NCBI GenBank assembly: GCA_018105865.1 | Contig: CM030851.1 | Coordinates: 7,927,828 to 7,991,827, forward strand | Length of the DNA: 64,000 nucleotides | Source of the DNA: Metaphire vulgaris | Lineage: Eukaryota; Annelida; Clitellata; Crassiclitellata; Megascolecidae | Direction: 5' to 3' | Shown: positions 22,423-32,800 of the stretch, piece after piece | Layout: every line of letters starts with the position of its first letter | Numbering within the stretch: the stretch's first letter is position 1 | Translations under genes and position numbers: made by a program | Notes under the pieces: model-generated | The model's input: the letters and a program-made list of their open reading frames with translations, nothing else | Database searches by the model: none | Told to the model about the DNA's origin: nothing

Positions 22423-24342
22423 AAGCATCTAATCGACCAAGGACTGTATCTACGGTCAGAAATTGACGTCATGGCGAACGAGTTATTAACTCGAAATTCG
22501 AATCCCAGAAGAGCCCTTCTACGAAGAACGGCTACAACGTCAACGACATCAATGATGACAAAGACTACTACTGCTACAGCGACGACGATGTCTGCACCCA
22601 TTGACGCTTTTTCTTCGACGAAACTGCCGCCACCTATCGTCGAGGATTTGTCGATTTCTTCAGCCACCAACGGCCACCGATCTATTGGCAGTGATGAAAG
22701 CAAGCTGCCTGGGTTATACGTGTTTCCTCCTCGGCGAAAATCCTCAGCATTTTGCGGACAACTGCGACGCTTTGCGGAAACAAGGAATCGTCTCAGACCG
22801 CCCGACAAGGAAAACGTATCCCCGTGCAGTGCTACGTCGTCACCTTCGCCCACTCCGGTCATCCAGAGGTCACTGTTTTCCGGTTTTTACGGAACAGCAG
22901 CAGCACAACGATCTAAGAAATTCTTCGACAATTTCACTCCGTCCAGTTCTTTATCGGAACCGTTGGCTGTTCGCGATTCAAATCAACACGACGCATCATC
23001 GAACACTTCGCTCTGGTTCGTGACTCCGCTAACAGATCTCGAATCCGTCGACAGTACAACGACAGGTAACACGGACTGCGGTTCAAAGGCTAACTACATC
23101 AACGACATCAGCTGCATACTAGGGTCGTCCGGTCACGACCAAGTATCCAGCAGTAGTCTCCGGGAAGCGTTTCACAGTACTTTCGCCTACCCTCTCCACA
23201 GTACCCTGAATGACTCAGAGATTCGAGTTCATCTCTCGCCATCTGGCGAACATTGGTCCGAAGAGGTTATGCGTTTGGCGAAAGACCACGAAACACCGAT
23301 TGGGAAAATTCTGCCGATGGAAATCCTCGTCGGCGAAACACCTGGCGGCGAGAACGAAAATCAAACGTCGGCCCTCCTTCAACCATCACGACTACTCCAG
23401 TGCAGTGCAAACTCTCACTGCGCAGACTCACACTTAGTCAGAAATACAGTCCGGTTTCGACGTCAGGCGAAAGGTTTATTGCGACCAGCTAGGTGTCACC
23501 GGCGTCTCCCCAAAATCCAAGAGAACCGAAGCTACAGACAGGGCCCGGCGGAAGGGGAGCGAACGGGGGACAACGAAGCGTCAAATCCTAGGCGGTTCTT
23601 CGGAGACAGCACCCGTTCAACCGCATCGACAGACCTGAGCAATGAAGATTCAAAATCATCGACTAGGCTGTTGAGGCGACAGATGGGCCACACCCAACTC
23701 CTAACAAGTACCGAGGAGGAGTCGCCTCATCCTCTACCAGGCGCTGGTGACGGAAAACAGGCTGGCCAGAAACACCGTACGGCTCCTTGGACTGCTGCAA
23801 CGGAAACGAACGTGGCAAAATCAGTTGGTGCAGGTCGCCTTTTTTCAGGTCCAGATTGTAGGTTGGTTCTCTCGAGATGGACAGAAAATTCTTCGAAAAG
23901 CAGACGTTCAGAAGTTGACGACGACAATCGCAATCTGACAGACGACGCGCGGGAAAATAACTCGCAGCGATTACAAAATACGTCAACAAAAGAGAACTCT
24001 GTCGTTGGCTGCTTAGGACTACATAGACGCAGAGGACAGAGTCTCACGAGCCATAGACCAATGAATTATTCGCAAGGCAGTCATTATAAGCAGACGACAA
24101 GATGCCAGGTCTGTCTCAGACAGCGAACGTTCAAGAACGAAGACGATCAGATGTCTCGTCTTTTAAGATGTCGCTGCGGTCATTTCAGAAGACGATTGGT
24201 AAATTTCAACGACGAATCTACGAAGAAGTATCAGAAACAAAATGGACGAAACTCAATACGAAGAGGATTCAGGCATTTTACTCAATGCATGAGCTGTGAT
24301 GCGAGGAATTCAACGCGCGTTCAAACTCTCGTTCATCTATGA
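22423..24342 (+). CDS. Unrecognised Ser/Thr-rich protein with KEN-like motif; long 3'-terminal exon
   Basis: I do not recognise this protein. A good acceptor (TTATTTCTTTGCAG) ends at 22422. The frame is open from there to the TGA at 24340-24342. The first ATG, at 22471, has G at -3 and +4 and gives 623 residues starting MANELLTRNSNPRR, so the upstream part is probably 5' UTR or continues from an unseen exon. The first half is rich in Ser, Thr and Pro and carries DKENVSP at residues 112-118, a KEN-box-like sequence of the kind that marks APC/C substrates (inference only). The C-terminal part is basic and has a Cys pair (CQVC) and CRC/CMSC. Around 23390-24300 other frames also read as plausible helical protein, so one or more frameshifts or unrecognised small introns are possible. 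An open frame this long is very unlikely by chance. Confidence 0.6.
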   Translation, partial: KHLIDQGLYLRSEIDVMANELLTRNSNPRRALLRRTATTSTTSMMTKTTTATATTMSAPIDAFSSTKLPPPIVEDLSISSATNGHRSIGSDESKLPGLYVFPPRRKSSAFCGQLRRFAETRNRLRPPDKENVSPCSATSSPSPTPVIQRSLFSGFYGTAAAQRSKKFFDNFTPSSSLSEPLAVRDSNQHDASSNTSLWFVTPLTDLESVDSTTTGNTDCGSKANYINDISCILGSSGHDQVSSSSLREAFHSTFAYPLHSTLNDSEIRVHLSPSGEHWSEEVMRLAKDHETPIGKILPMEILVGETPGGENENQTSALLQPSRLLQCSANSHCADSHLVRNTVRFRRQAKGLLRPARCHRRLPKIQENRSYRQGPAEGERTGDNEASNPRRFFGDSTRSTASTDLSNEDSKSSTRLLRRQMGHTQLLTSTEEESPHPLPGAGDGKQAGQKHRTAPWTAATETNVAKSVGAGRLFSGPDCRLVLSRWTENSSKSRRSEVDDDNRNLTDDARENNSQRLQNTSTKENSVVGCLGLHRRRGQSLTSHRPMNYSQGSHYKQTTRCQVCLRQRTFKNEDDQMSRLLRCRCGHFRRRLVNFNDESTKKYQKQNGRNSIRRGFRHFTQCMSCDARNSTRVQTLVHL

Positions 24343-24402
24343 TGAGTTTCTATCGGATTGCTTTTTGACTTTGATAATACACGTAATTATTCATATTTGC
24401 AA

Positions 24403-24408
24403 AATAAA
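24403..24408 (+). terminator. Polyadenylation signal AATAAA
   Basis: A canonical hexamer 61 bp after the stop codon at 24342, in AT-rich sequence. It supports the long exon as a 3'-terminal exon with a short 3' UTR. Confidence 0.6.
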
Positions 24409-24455
24409 TAGTTAGGCTTATTAGTCGTTTGAAACAATGGAAGATGTCTGTGGGA

Positions 24456-24735
24456 CAGGGCTATTTCTAGGATTGTGAATTTGGAGGGTGTCGGGAAAAT
24501 GTGGGGGGTGTCATTTGGGGGTCTCTGTCGAAAAAGTCTGACAAGCAAAAAAACCCTTATCAAGTCTCCAAAAAGGCATGACAAGCAAAAAAGTACATTC
24601 CTGGCTCAGATTGGAGGGGATGTTTGGGGAGTGTCAGTCTCAAATGGGGGGAGGGGTGTTGGGAGGTGTCAGAATATCCCTGGATTGGAGGGGCGGTCTC
24701 GGATTGGGGGTGTTAGGGGGTGTAAAAATGTCCCC
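24456..24735. mobile_element. hAT-like MITE (CAGGGTTATTTC family)
   Basis: It begins CAGGGCTATTTCTAGGATTG, as in 20206-20608, and contains two GACAAGCAAAAAA motif copies. The right edge is uncertain: ATATCCCTG at 24682 or AAAATGTCCCC at 24735. The latter gives flanks CTGTGGGA and GTGTGGGG (6 of 8). Confidence 0.6.
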
Positions 24736-24849
24736 GTGTGGGGGTGATCTAACAGCTATTCGCCCAGCAGATTTCAGAGACAAATTTACCACAAACTCAA
24801 GTGTTGACTTTGATTTGTTTATCTACATTTACCGGACAAACTACTGTTA

Positions 24850-24965
24850 ATGACCTTTTTGCTTGTCAACCTTTTTCGGGATTTCATTTAATCCCTCACC
24901 GACTTGCTAGAATCTCCTAAAAATTCCTTGCATCCCCCACCAAGAGTTCTTGGAACCGCCACTAG
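24850..24965. mobile_element. Right part of a hAT-like MITE (CAGTGGCGGTTCC)
   Basis: A complement copy of the recurrent motif (TGACCTTTTTGCTTGTCAAC) is followed by CCCACCAAGAGTTCTTGGAACCGCC, shortened here, the same right end as at 9142-9249. The left edge was not identified. Confidence 0.55.
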
Positions 24966-24969
24966 AGTC

Positions 24970-25220
24970 AGTTATAGTGGCCCAAGTTTCAATTTCCAGA
25001 GGTGAGCTTTTTCTGGAAACATGCCTATGTGAAATATCTCTTAAACACAGTGCATAAGTTTGTAACTGCGAAATTATAAAACTTCCAAAGATAATGACGA
25101 CAGTGAATGGTGAATACCAAAGCTACCCCAGTAGGATTACGCTAACCATGACTACGTGAGTCAATCTGAAAACGGATAACATTTTAAAATTTTAAATGAA
25201 TAGTGTTAACATCAGTCTGT
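24970..25220. other. Unassigned sequence
   Basis: AT-rich. No feature was recognised. Confidence 0.4.
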
Positions 25221-25226
25221 CTTGGC

Positions 25227-25483
25227 GATAGCCAACACCATCCCATGCAGTGTAGGGGTAGGGGTGTCCGTCACAAACCGGAGGGGGTGTAACCCTCTCC
25301 TGCTGGCGGTGTAAAAAAATCCCTGTTACTAATTGTGATCACCCAGATGCGTATCGAATACTGAGCATTACAATATAAGCTTAAGCAACTTGAGAGTGTG
25401 ATCAAATTCTGTCTGTCTCTCTTGACGGACACCCCCTGCCCCTACACCCCTTCACTGCATGGGAAGGTGTTGGCTATGCGTAA
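25227..25483. repeat. Large imperfect inverted repeat
   Basis: The left arm (about 25227-25277, ATAGCCAACACCATCCCATG near its start) pairs with the right arm (about 25425-25480, CATGGGAAGGTGTTGGCTAT near its end) over about 50 bp with few mismatches. The loop is about 150 bp and contains GTGTAAAAAAATCCCTG, an end of the CAGGG-type MITEs. This may be two head-to-head element fragments. Confidence 0.8.
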
Positions 25484-25838
25484 CGAAGTACAAAAAGAAA
25501 GTTGACAATTGAACGACCAAACATTTCACATTGCGGCGTGTTCTTCAAATCCAACAGATAAAACAGTGAAAGAACAGTTGAACTGAGAAAAAAGAACAAG
25601 TCAAATAATGGATCGCTAAACTAGCTGTCTCATTCTCACGTCCCATACGTGGCCTATTTGCAGATACGTCTGTTACCCAAATCAAATGCAATCGGAGAAT
25701 TGCCTATTCAGTCATGTTTATTTTGTTCTTCAAGACGTCAGAAACTAGCTAAACTTGCTAAGCGATGATAATAGCGTCACTTTGTATATACATGTATCTG
25801 TATACAGTAGAACGATTTTTGTATGCAGTGTATGGGCC

Positions 25839-25840
<2 letters not shown>

Positions 25841-25903
<63 letters not shown>

Positions 25904-25975
25904 CACAGTAGGCCTAACATGTTTTCAAATGATTTAGGAAGTTAAGTTAGCCCTTGTGAAAGCACTGAAAACCAC
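25841..25975. repeat. AAT microsatellite with attached dispersed repeat
   Basis: A 60-bp AAT run is followed by a diverged copy of a block present next to AAT/ATT runs at 32137, 34782, 45571 and 59979 (here TGATTTAGGAAGTTAAGTTAG). Read on the minus strand, the ATT run is the 3' tail of a retroposon. Confidence 0.65.
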
Positions 25976-26204
25976 TCAAAATTGAACAGCCCAGACAACT
26001 TTTGAATCCATTTGCTGTTTCAACTTTCAACTGTTATACTGCCGTTTCGTCCAAACCGATCCATTTGTCCATAAACCTTGCACAAAAGAGGTTTCTTTCT
26101 TAGTCCCACCCTCTGCTTGAACAATTTGCACATGTGCTCTTTTGTGCTGCTATAATGTGCTAATGTAAATAATCGATCGTATTGATGTTCACTCGGCGCC
26201 GGTG

Positions 26205-26280
26205 AGCATTCGAGTACCCGAGAATCGAACCCAGGCTTACGAATCATCGAAGACAGATGGCGCTCTACTGAGTGGGATTT
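26205..26280 (-). ncRNA. tRNA-like sequence (pseudo-tRNA or SINE head)
   Basis: On the minus strand CTCAGTAGAGCG resembles a tRNA box A. About 30 bp further on, GGTTCGATTCT nearly equals the box B consensus. No full acceptor stem is evident, so it is probably a decayed tRNA or tRNA-derived SINE head rather than a working tRNA gene. It lies about 500 bp upstream of the GAB start codon. Confidence 0.45.
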
Positions 26281-26380
26281 CGAAGACTTTTGATCTGCTA
26301 AAAATAATTGCTTTAGCTTCGGTTTGTTTTCGCCGGAGATTGTTCTCCTGCTGATCGGCATCGGCCGAGGCTTGCCATAC

Positions 26381-26792
26381 GGAAAGAATTACGATTGAGA
26401 CACCATAGAAGTCGATCAGCTGCGGATCTAGTTAACCGTTTAATCGCCGGGTGGCGTTAGCGCTTAATCAATCGCCAGGTGGAGTTATGCATTCATGGTC
26501 ATCGGGCATTGAAAACTTCTAGCCGCATAAGCGCAACGGCCGTCGAAGGGAGTGGTCGCGGCTGTCGTGAGGTTCTGTGGTCCGTCTACATGGCCCTGTG
26601 TCTATTGTATGCATCATTGAGCAGTCGAAGTACCGGTAGTAGTAGTAGTGGCTGAGCGTTTGTTTCGACCAGAAGAACTTTCGTCAAACTCACGCATTGC
26701 GTAAGAATCAGAGCAGAAAGCCGATGGACTAGGCGGTCCTGTCGCCGCAGAGATCCGCAAAATCCGTCGTTGAAACTCGGAAGGGGATCGTC
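26381..26792 (+). promoter_or_regulatory. Probable GAB promoter region and 5' UTR
   Basis: The sequence before the GAB ATG is richer in C, G and CpG than the flanks and free of recognisable transposons. No TATA box was identified. The transcription start cannot be placed by eye. Confidence 0.4.
26724..26732 (+). promoter_or_regulatory. Two-codon upstream ORF (ATG GAC TAG)
   Basis: A minimal uORF 69 bp before and in frame with the GAB start codon. Its TAG is also the nearest upstream in-frame stop, which supports 26793 as the true start. If the 5' UTR includes it, it could lower initiation at the main ATG. Confidence 0.45.
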
Positions 26793-26873
26793 ATGGAGTC
26801 GATCTGCGAGGGATGGTTGATAAAATCGCCGCCGGAGAAACGCACCCAGGGCCGTTGGAAGCTGTTCAGAGCG
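26793..26873 (+). CDS. GAB exon 1 (start of PH domain)
   Basis: Encodes 27 residues, [20 protein letters not shown] onward to WKLFRA. The ATG has G at -3 and +4. The donor is GCG|GTCAGT, phase 0. Read-through into the intron meets a stop within 20 codons. GWLIKSPP is the family hallmark at the start of the GAB/DOS PH domain. Confidence 0.9.
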
Positions 26874-29800
26874 GTCAGTTCGAAGTCCCTCCTCATCCTC
26901 TATAGCTTGCTCGGCGAGAATATTCGCTAGATTTTTTAAATAGTAATTGAACTGTTAACTTTGAAATTATAATGATGGATGTCTTGCGGATCAATCAATT
27001 TGTCATATCACAGGATAGTATGGGGTGTGGTCGGACGACTCGGGTCAAAATTTGCGACCACCAGGGATGGTCGGACCAAGATGTTTGAGCTTTTGCCCTT
27101 AATCAGTGGGAAAGTAGTCATAAACCCCAGCCCGCCTTCCAATTTCTTCATTCAAAGTTTATTGCATAACCTTGAAAACCGGCGTGGTTTCCTATCTCAG
27201 TATTCCCTTTTTTATATTTCTGTTTGAAGTACAACCGCGCAAGCCGTTTCACAGGCACTTTAGGGCATTTCTTTGCAGACATTTGAAAATGATTGTGATG
27301 CAGAACATAGATTCCGGACCTGGAGAGAAATTCTATGACTAATATTAGAAAGTTATGTGATGATAATGTTGGTTTCATGTATAGTGAAGTATGATTTTGT
27401 TGATTTGTTACTGAGTGTACCCAGAACTAATACAGAAATTGAATATGAGCCACTTTGGCTAATATATTTGAACTGATTTCATGCAGATCTCTGTGAAGTA
27501 CCATTTGTTGATACCTTTGTGCATTAGAGTGGGAGCTATAGAAGTGCTTCATTATTGTTGTCATAGAAGTGGTGGGTACAAGGCTTTATTTAGGATTGTG
27601 TGGACCCTGTTCCAAATTGATTGTAAAACAGTTTAATTATGGCTGAATTTTAATTATTTATTATCCACAATGACCCGCCGCCTCATAGATACACTGACCT
27701 TTGCCCGGCTGACAAACCACCTTGCCAATAGCTATTTCAAGAAAGATTAAGCGCATAAGAATAAGCAGCTACTGCTGTACTGCTTTCCGGGGAGCTGTAT
27801 AAGTTTACGAGATTTTACTTACTTACTTACATGGTGAAATTGCAGAAGACAATCTCTCTCTGTGCTTACTTGCTCTAGCTTGTTTTTAATTCTGAATATA
27901 ATTACTATATTGCCATAAATTTAATTTATTAGGCTTGTAACTAGGGGCAAAGAAGAAGTGCTGTGCAGAAAAATCAGCACTGCAATTAAAGTACAGTGAA
28001 ACCCGCTTAATTGCATAGGTGCCGTGCAAGCCTTGCTTATGCGATTAACTGGATATAGTTCTCAGATTTCTTTCAAATATTATGGTGGAATGAGTGGTAT
28101 TTGAGATCAGTCATGAAACTTCATTCAGCAAAGGGTTTTGTTATGCTTATTTTTAACATCAGCAAGTTAGTTTGAATGTAGTGAGTGGGATGTATTGCTA
28201 TAAAAGTGCCAATTTGATGCTATTATAATGCCTGTATTAGATACAGGGAGGTGGCTAGTCAGTGAATGTCCGGTTAGCAGCTCTTGGAAATTGCTAAATT
28301 GCTATCTGTTGGGATGTTGTGCTGTTTAACTGTTGAGGTTGAGTGAGACTGATGAGCCTTTGGAAAGCCTTGCAATTGGTCTAATTTTATTCACAATTCT
28401 TGACACCTCATTGACATTGGTGCATTTGAAGTGGGTGTAAATCCCCATTGACTGGACATTTTGGGTGATCTTTGGGATAATTTGGTCCTGTTGATAAGTA
28501 GCTAAATTATTTGAGACCTCCCCAAATTTTGTGCTTGATATAATTTTGATTTAGGTTAGGATTGCATTTGTGATGCAATTCTAATGCTTTACAGTGTATC
28601 AGTAATACTTTACAGTGTATCAGTAATACTTTACAGTGTATCAGTATTGATAGCTTAGCAAGTGATAATAAAGTTATATAGATACAAACTCAAAGACTGT
28701 AAAAAGGGAAGATTCAGTTTGTTTATTCAGAAGTGTTCAATTGACACCAATAAGCTGATAAGAATCTGATGAGGGATATAAAAGAGAATGTATGATTAGT
28801 GTTTTTCAGCATGTAAAGTTTATTGAGCTGAGATAGTTTGACAATGGAATCATGGAAATTGAATTGCTTATTCCTTTGAAGGTCTGGGAAGAGTTTGATT
28901 TAGTGGACAAAGGAAAGTGACACTCTGTTTGGAAGAAGATTGCTTGAAACAAAGACAACTTTTCATAATGCAATAATTTCATCAATGACTAGAATAGAAT
29001 TGAAATACTACTGAAATATTACAGTTGTGTTTAACAAATGCCTGATAAACCAGCCGCACTCAAATATAAAGCGAGAGAAAACTGTTTCAGCCTTGTTTTG
29101 ATATCAGAGCATTAATGTCAGCAGGACATAAGTAACTAAAATTAGTTGAAGTTAAAAATTAAAGTTATACGCTGAAATAAATTTGTGAGTTTGAAGTTAA
29201 GTGACAATGGTAATATAATGGTTAGTGACTGAGTATCTTGTAAATCTATGCTGATAATTTTCATTTCTGCTTATCACCAGATATTGCTCGGGCAAATGAA
29301 TAAAATAAATTCACTATTTTACAATGTCAGTGAAGTACGGACTTCATATCTGGATAAGTGTATTTCCACTTCCAATCACGTTCATTACTTCAGGCAAAAT
29401 TTTTGTTCCTTGTTTATGCAGGCTCCATAGTGATGGAAGTAATTATAAACATTGTGTCATTTGCCAAATGTCATTTCCTGATTCAGGAATGTGATTAGGT
29501 GCTTGTGGATAAGCTGCTTCTATATGCCCTGATTCTCTTAGAACTAAAGAAATTGATGAGCTATTGCATTACCTAGCATTCTGCTTAAATAAGAAAATGG
29601 AAGCATTCAGTGTTTATTCTAGGCCTTCTCTGGGGGATTTCCTCCCCCAAGCCCCAAGTTTGAAATTCCCTCCCCCCAAAACATTGACATTTTGGCAAGT
29701 GGTATGACCACCTCAATGTCTGTTACCCCCAAAATTTTAAACTCCCCCAATGTCTAGGTGGCTAGAATAAACACTGGAACCATTGCAGAAATGTCTCTGT

Positions 29801-32800
29801 CCACACTTAAAATATGTTATAGTGTTTCATGACTTTGTTGTTCTAAGTTCGTTGTTCTTCTTTCTAAGTTTTTTGCTGCTTCAGAACGAAAATGTAGAAG
29901 ACTTTCATGATTGTGCTTTGCTGTTATTTGCTTTTGAAGCTGCTAGATGTGTAATCGATTATTGATAGATGTTTAATTGATTGATTTGGTAGAAACATCT
30001 TTGTAGTGCTGGAAGAATGGTAATTTGAATTTTTTAAGGATTGACTGATATGCTTAATGAGTAGACATACTTCACCATACTGCTTTATCTGTTGACTGAA
30101 TTTACAGCTTACATCTGTTGAGTGAAGGACTTGCAATAACAGAGATAAGGGGTTATTTGCCTTTGGGTGGAAGTTAGGCAAGCTATTCAGGGTTTTGGCC
30201 TACTTCCACCAAAAAAATTGTTGACTTCCAGTGAAGGGTTGAGCCATCATACATTGGACATTGATTGAAGACTTATGGCATACAATACAAATGCTGAGTA
30301 CCTGCTATCAGTTATTCTCTACAGCAATCATCCAAGACCTTGGTTTATAGAATGGGATCACAAAACACACTGATGGCTCTGATGAGAGTGCTGATTCTAT
30401 TTGGATTTAAATTTGATGACTACGGCAGGATTTGCAATTTTCTGATTAAATAATTGATTGACAAATCAAATAGCCTATGTGTTAATTGCAGTTAATTTAA
30501 AATTCAAATTTTATAAGATCTGCAAGTTATCACAAAACTTTCTAAGGAACCACCACACAAGAAATCCTAAAAAGTCTGAGAACCACTGCCTTAGATGACG
30601 GAGAAATCCAAGCACAGATTTTTTACATCTTGGGATTGATAGCAAGCCATTATGAACTTATTATATAAGTGCTTGTGGAATAGAAGTGAACCATTCAAGT
30701 GTATATGCCATTATGAAGCAGTGCCATAATAAAAGAGATAAAAAGAGATTAACAGTTGTGATGTACCATGCACCATGTGGTTTGATCCATAGGTGTAAAC
30801 TTCTATTAGACCTCTGGGCTCAACCCACTTTTTGAGAGGCTGCCATAGGGAAGGAGGTATAGCGGTTGGGCCCCCACTTTTTCAACCAAGTGTAAGCCAT
30901 TGGTTTGATCTATTTGAGGGTTTATGAGGTTTCAAATGATTGGCTGAATGTCCAGGGTTCCAGCTATCTGAATTGAAGGAGAGCTAGGATCAGTGGGGGG
31001 GGGGTAAAATGCCAGAAATAGTTTGAGGTTACCAGTAATTGCCTAGCTGTGTCAGTGTGCAGCAGTGATTGGATTGAGCAGGTCATCCCTTTGGATTGAG
31101 TTATTAAGATGAGTCACAGGACCTAGTTATCCAAGTATCTCTGATCTGTTAGAACTGGCCTGAGGTTCATAATGACACTAGAGCTGGCTCCAGTTGCAGG
31201 TTCAATGGTCAGTGACTCCATAACTAGAAGCAGTTCCCAAAGAGACATTTAGATTACATCCTTTCACACTTTGGAGATTGGAACTGCTACAATTATATTT
31301 AGTGCACTATAATAATCCTGAAGCAGGAAATAGCTGAAAAGGGTAAGGGAGGTCAGGTAATTAAGGATGTAACTTTTCCGGAAAAGTAGAATGGCCGGAA
31401 ATATTCCGGAAATTTCCGGAAATTTTCGGAAATTTCCGGAAAAGTTCTAAAAACCTTCAAAACTTCTCTTTTTTTAGAGGTAAACAGACAGCAGTGGACA
31501 AAATTAATTACCGCAGGTCCCACAGCTAAGAAAACGAAGTTTTATTATATATTTTTGGCACATAGGGGGGAAATTGGTCGAAAACGGGTTCTTCGATATT
31601 TTAACGAGATCTCGCCAATTTAAGTGTTCTACTTGCTGCTCAGGGAACCAGCTTCACCTTATGAATATTCACGAATGTGTCGCATCGAGTGCTGGCGAGA
31701 GTGCGAGACTATGGGTAAAAACCGTAAAATAAACAAGTGTTTAGTTTTGTTTTGTGACAATTCGATAATTTTTCGCCTAACATCGAGATGTATTATAGTT
31801 TTAACAAATCAGACAGCAAAACGGCGTCGCGTACTCTGGTAACTGGTTCTCTGCGACTTCCGACTCAGACATTATATAGCGCTACCATACTGACAGTTGT
31901 TAACTTGTTAATAAATGCCCAACAAATGAATAGTTATAAATAGTAATAATGATAAAAAATAATAATATATATCAGTAATAGTAATCAGTAGTAATAAATA
32001 CTAATAATAAACAGTAATAATTATTATAATAAATAACAATAATAATCAACTTTTCCTTTCCGGAAAAGTACCTCAGAAATTTCCGGAAATTTCCGGAAAT
32101 TTCCGGAAATTTCCCAACTCACATCCCTACAGGTAATACAGGCTTGCTTAGCCTCCTAAACCACTTAAAACCACATTATTATTAATAATATCCCATGTCT
32201 GCTGCTGCTGGTGGCGGTACTTTAGACAGTATCTACCTGTCTTGAATATACAGGTAGATGTAGACTTTCTGCCAAGCTTGTTTGATCCGGTAAATGGTCA
32301 CATGACTGGACAAGGGACTGATTACTTTGCATGATGTCACATGAGTCCCAGTATCAGTTTTCACTGATTGAATGACAAAGGCATTGATTGAGATTTCCTG
32401 AAGCTTTGCCAAAGTTCATCAGGTTGGCAAAAATACTTGTCACTTTTGGACACTGGAATTCATCTGCTAGATTAGTGGAGTCAAACTTTCTCCCAGCTGT
32501 GTATTCATGAGTGCACAAATAATTGTGTTCAGAGTTCTGAATTTGGCAGTTATCTGTGTAAGATTTTAAAGAGATTTTAATGATTTTGCAATAGTTTGAA
32601 GCCATTTAAATTTAAAAGAAAAGAAAATATCCATGGCTATGAAATGGTTCCATAAATCTCTGACAATTGTTACATATACATATATGCCTTCACATTTTCA
32701 GTCAAGTTTTGCACTATATGTTTTAAAAAAAGATGTGTATAGAATATCCTATTTGTGGTTTTTGTGTTTGAATTTGAAAATAAATTGTTTCTTTTAAGAG

